Positions 63,112 through 64,000 of a stretch of 64,000 nucleotides of DNA are shown here, in pieces. The stretch lies in the NCBI GenBank assembly GCA_029204045.2, contig CM055066.1, forward strand, positions 14,828,484-14,892,483, read 5' to 3'. Origin of the DNA: Tillandsia leiboldiana. Taxonomy: Eukaryota > Streptophyta > Magnoliopsida > Poales > Bromeliaceae. Position numbers and translations under genes: made by a program. Every line of letters begins with the position of its first letter. Within the stretch, counting starts at the first letter, position 1. Under the pieces are notes generated by a model. The model worked only from the letters and a program-made list of their open reading frames with translations, was not told where the DNA came from and ran no database searches.

Positions 63112-64000
63112 TGTAATAACCGCGGGTTTACTTCCCTTTTGGTCTTACCTGTGAATTTATTTCGAACCGCTTTTCGGCTAAGGGGTCCGGGGTACGTTTT
63201 TTTTCTCGCGTCGTTTTGGGCAGGCCGTCGGTGGCTCGCGGGTATTTTTAGAGAATAAAACCCGCGAAACGAAGACCGGCGGCGCGATCGGATCAGTTTT
63301 CCGACCCCGGAAGCTCCCGGAATAATTCCTGAAGTTGTTGATGTTCGAGGGGTCAGCACGCCTTCGCTGAGGTAAACCAGACCCGGATTTAATTAAACTT
63401 GATTTAATTTAATTAATTGGATTTAAACTAGTTTAACTCGACTCAATTTAATTTCTATTTGATCGATGTTAATCTAATTTAATGTGGTTTAATTTAGGGG
63501 TTTGGGGAACCAAATCCCCGTCGGCTTGCACCCAAACAACTGACTTAAACTCCAAGGGGGGGGGATTAGGGTCCCCCGCTCCTTTCTTTTCCCCTTTCGC
63601 ACGCGTGAAAACCCCAAGCCTTTCCCCCACCCGTACCGAGGCGACGCGAGAGCCGGAATCTTGACGAGGAGAAGGAGGAGATTGATCGCCTCCCCGCAAG
63701 ATCCGACGAGCGCAAAAAGGACGATCCCTCTCCTTCGCCCGGCGCCGACGGAAACAAGGTGAGCCGTGCTTTCGCCTTCTTGTTTCGTTTCTTGTTTCGT
63801 TTCTTGTGTCGGTTCTTGTTTCGGGCAAGGGGGAGGGAAATCCCTTGAATTGTCGGGGGTCTCGTGCCGCGTGCGAGGCGATTTCGGGGACCAAACGGGA
63901 GGCCGCCGCCGCCGTGGTTAAACGGGAGGCCGCCGCCGCCGTCACCGTGTTCACGGGGTCATCGCCGAAGCCGCCGTGATCGCGGGGGTCGCGATCGGAG
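63112..64000 (+). mobile_element. Element W, 3' LTR, first 889 bp
   Basis: It starts TGTAATAACCGCGGG and runs off the window. It contains an AT-rich tract of TTAATTTAA-like words (about 63385-63500), a donor-like AAG/GTGAGC (about 63758) aligned with that of P at 19711, and the duplicated GGCCGCCGCCGCCG module (63900-63942) also found in P. Confidence 0.88.

Overview
This window is a block of nested LTR retrotransposons from a plant nuclear genome. The evidence is wall-to-wall Ty1-copia and Ty3-gypsy sequence, primer-binding sites complementary to initiator tRNA-Met (TGGTATCAGAGC), 5-bp target-site duplications (TSDs) and LTRs 1.3-4.3 kb long. I find no host protein gene, rRNA, tRNA or CRISPR. 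The species cannot be named. The 100 N at 53652-53751 are an assembly gap of unstated size.

Layout. An LTR tail (1-1152) and a complete solo LTR (2643-6991) lie in an old copia element (Copia-1). Copia-1 is cut at 7655 by Copia-2 (SIRE-like, + strand). Copia-2 is cut at about 12026 by gypsy element X, whose 5' LTR is now in three pieces (12027-13220, 16711-17280, 37991-39210). Between the pieces sit solo LTR Y (13221-16705, TSD AAAAC) and composite element P (17281-37985, TSD ATTGT). P itself holds the young non-coding element R (23112-33051, TSD GCATC). X's internal region is entered at 39308 by element Z. Z's LTR is split by Copia-3 (41535-51688, minus strand, SIRE-like). Z's internal region is cut by LTR V (53365), V by gypsy W (53623 to window end), and W by R2, a second copy of the R family (gap to 59265). 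This gives seven nesting levels, and none of the right-hand remnants of Copia-1, Copia-2, X, Z or V returns before the window ends.

Function. No element looks autonomous. W has the most complete gypsy pol (protease, RT, RNase H, integrase, chromodomain-like end) but is frameshifted and has a damaged protease motif. P lacks the gag core and protease site and carries two tandem, deletion-riddled pol pieces. R codes for nothing recognisable but shares PBS, leader and LTR-end features with P, as expected of a parasite mobilised in trans. Copia-3 lost its protease region but keeps RT, RNase H and an extra 198-codon ORF.

The signals most worth following are: (1) a hairpin near the 3' end of every gypsy LTR, with compensatory changes between families; (2) in Copia-3, a second copy of the LTR enhancer-like palindrome array followed by a TATA-like box, a canonical intron and the extra ORF; (3) matched splice-site-like signals defining short exons inside the R and R2 LTRs; (4) a three-LTR composite integrated as one unit.
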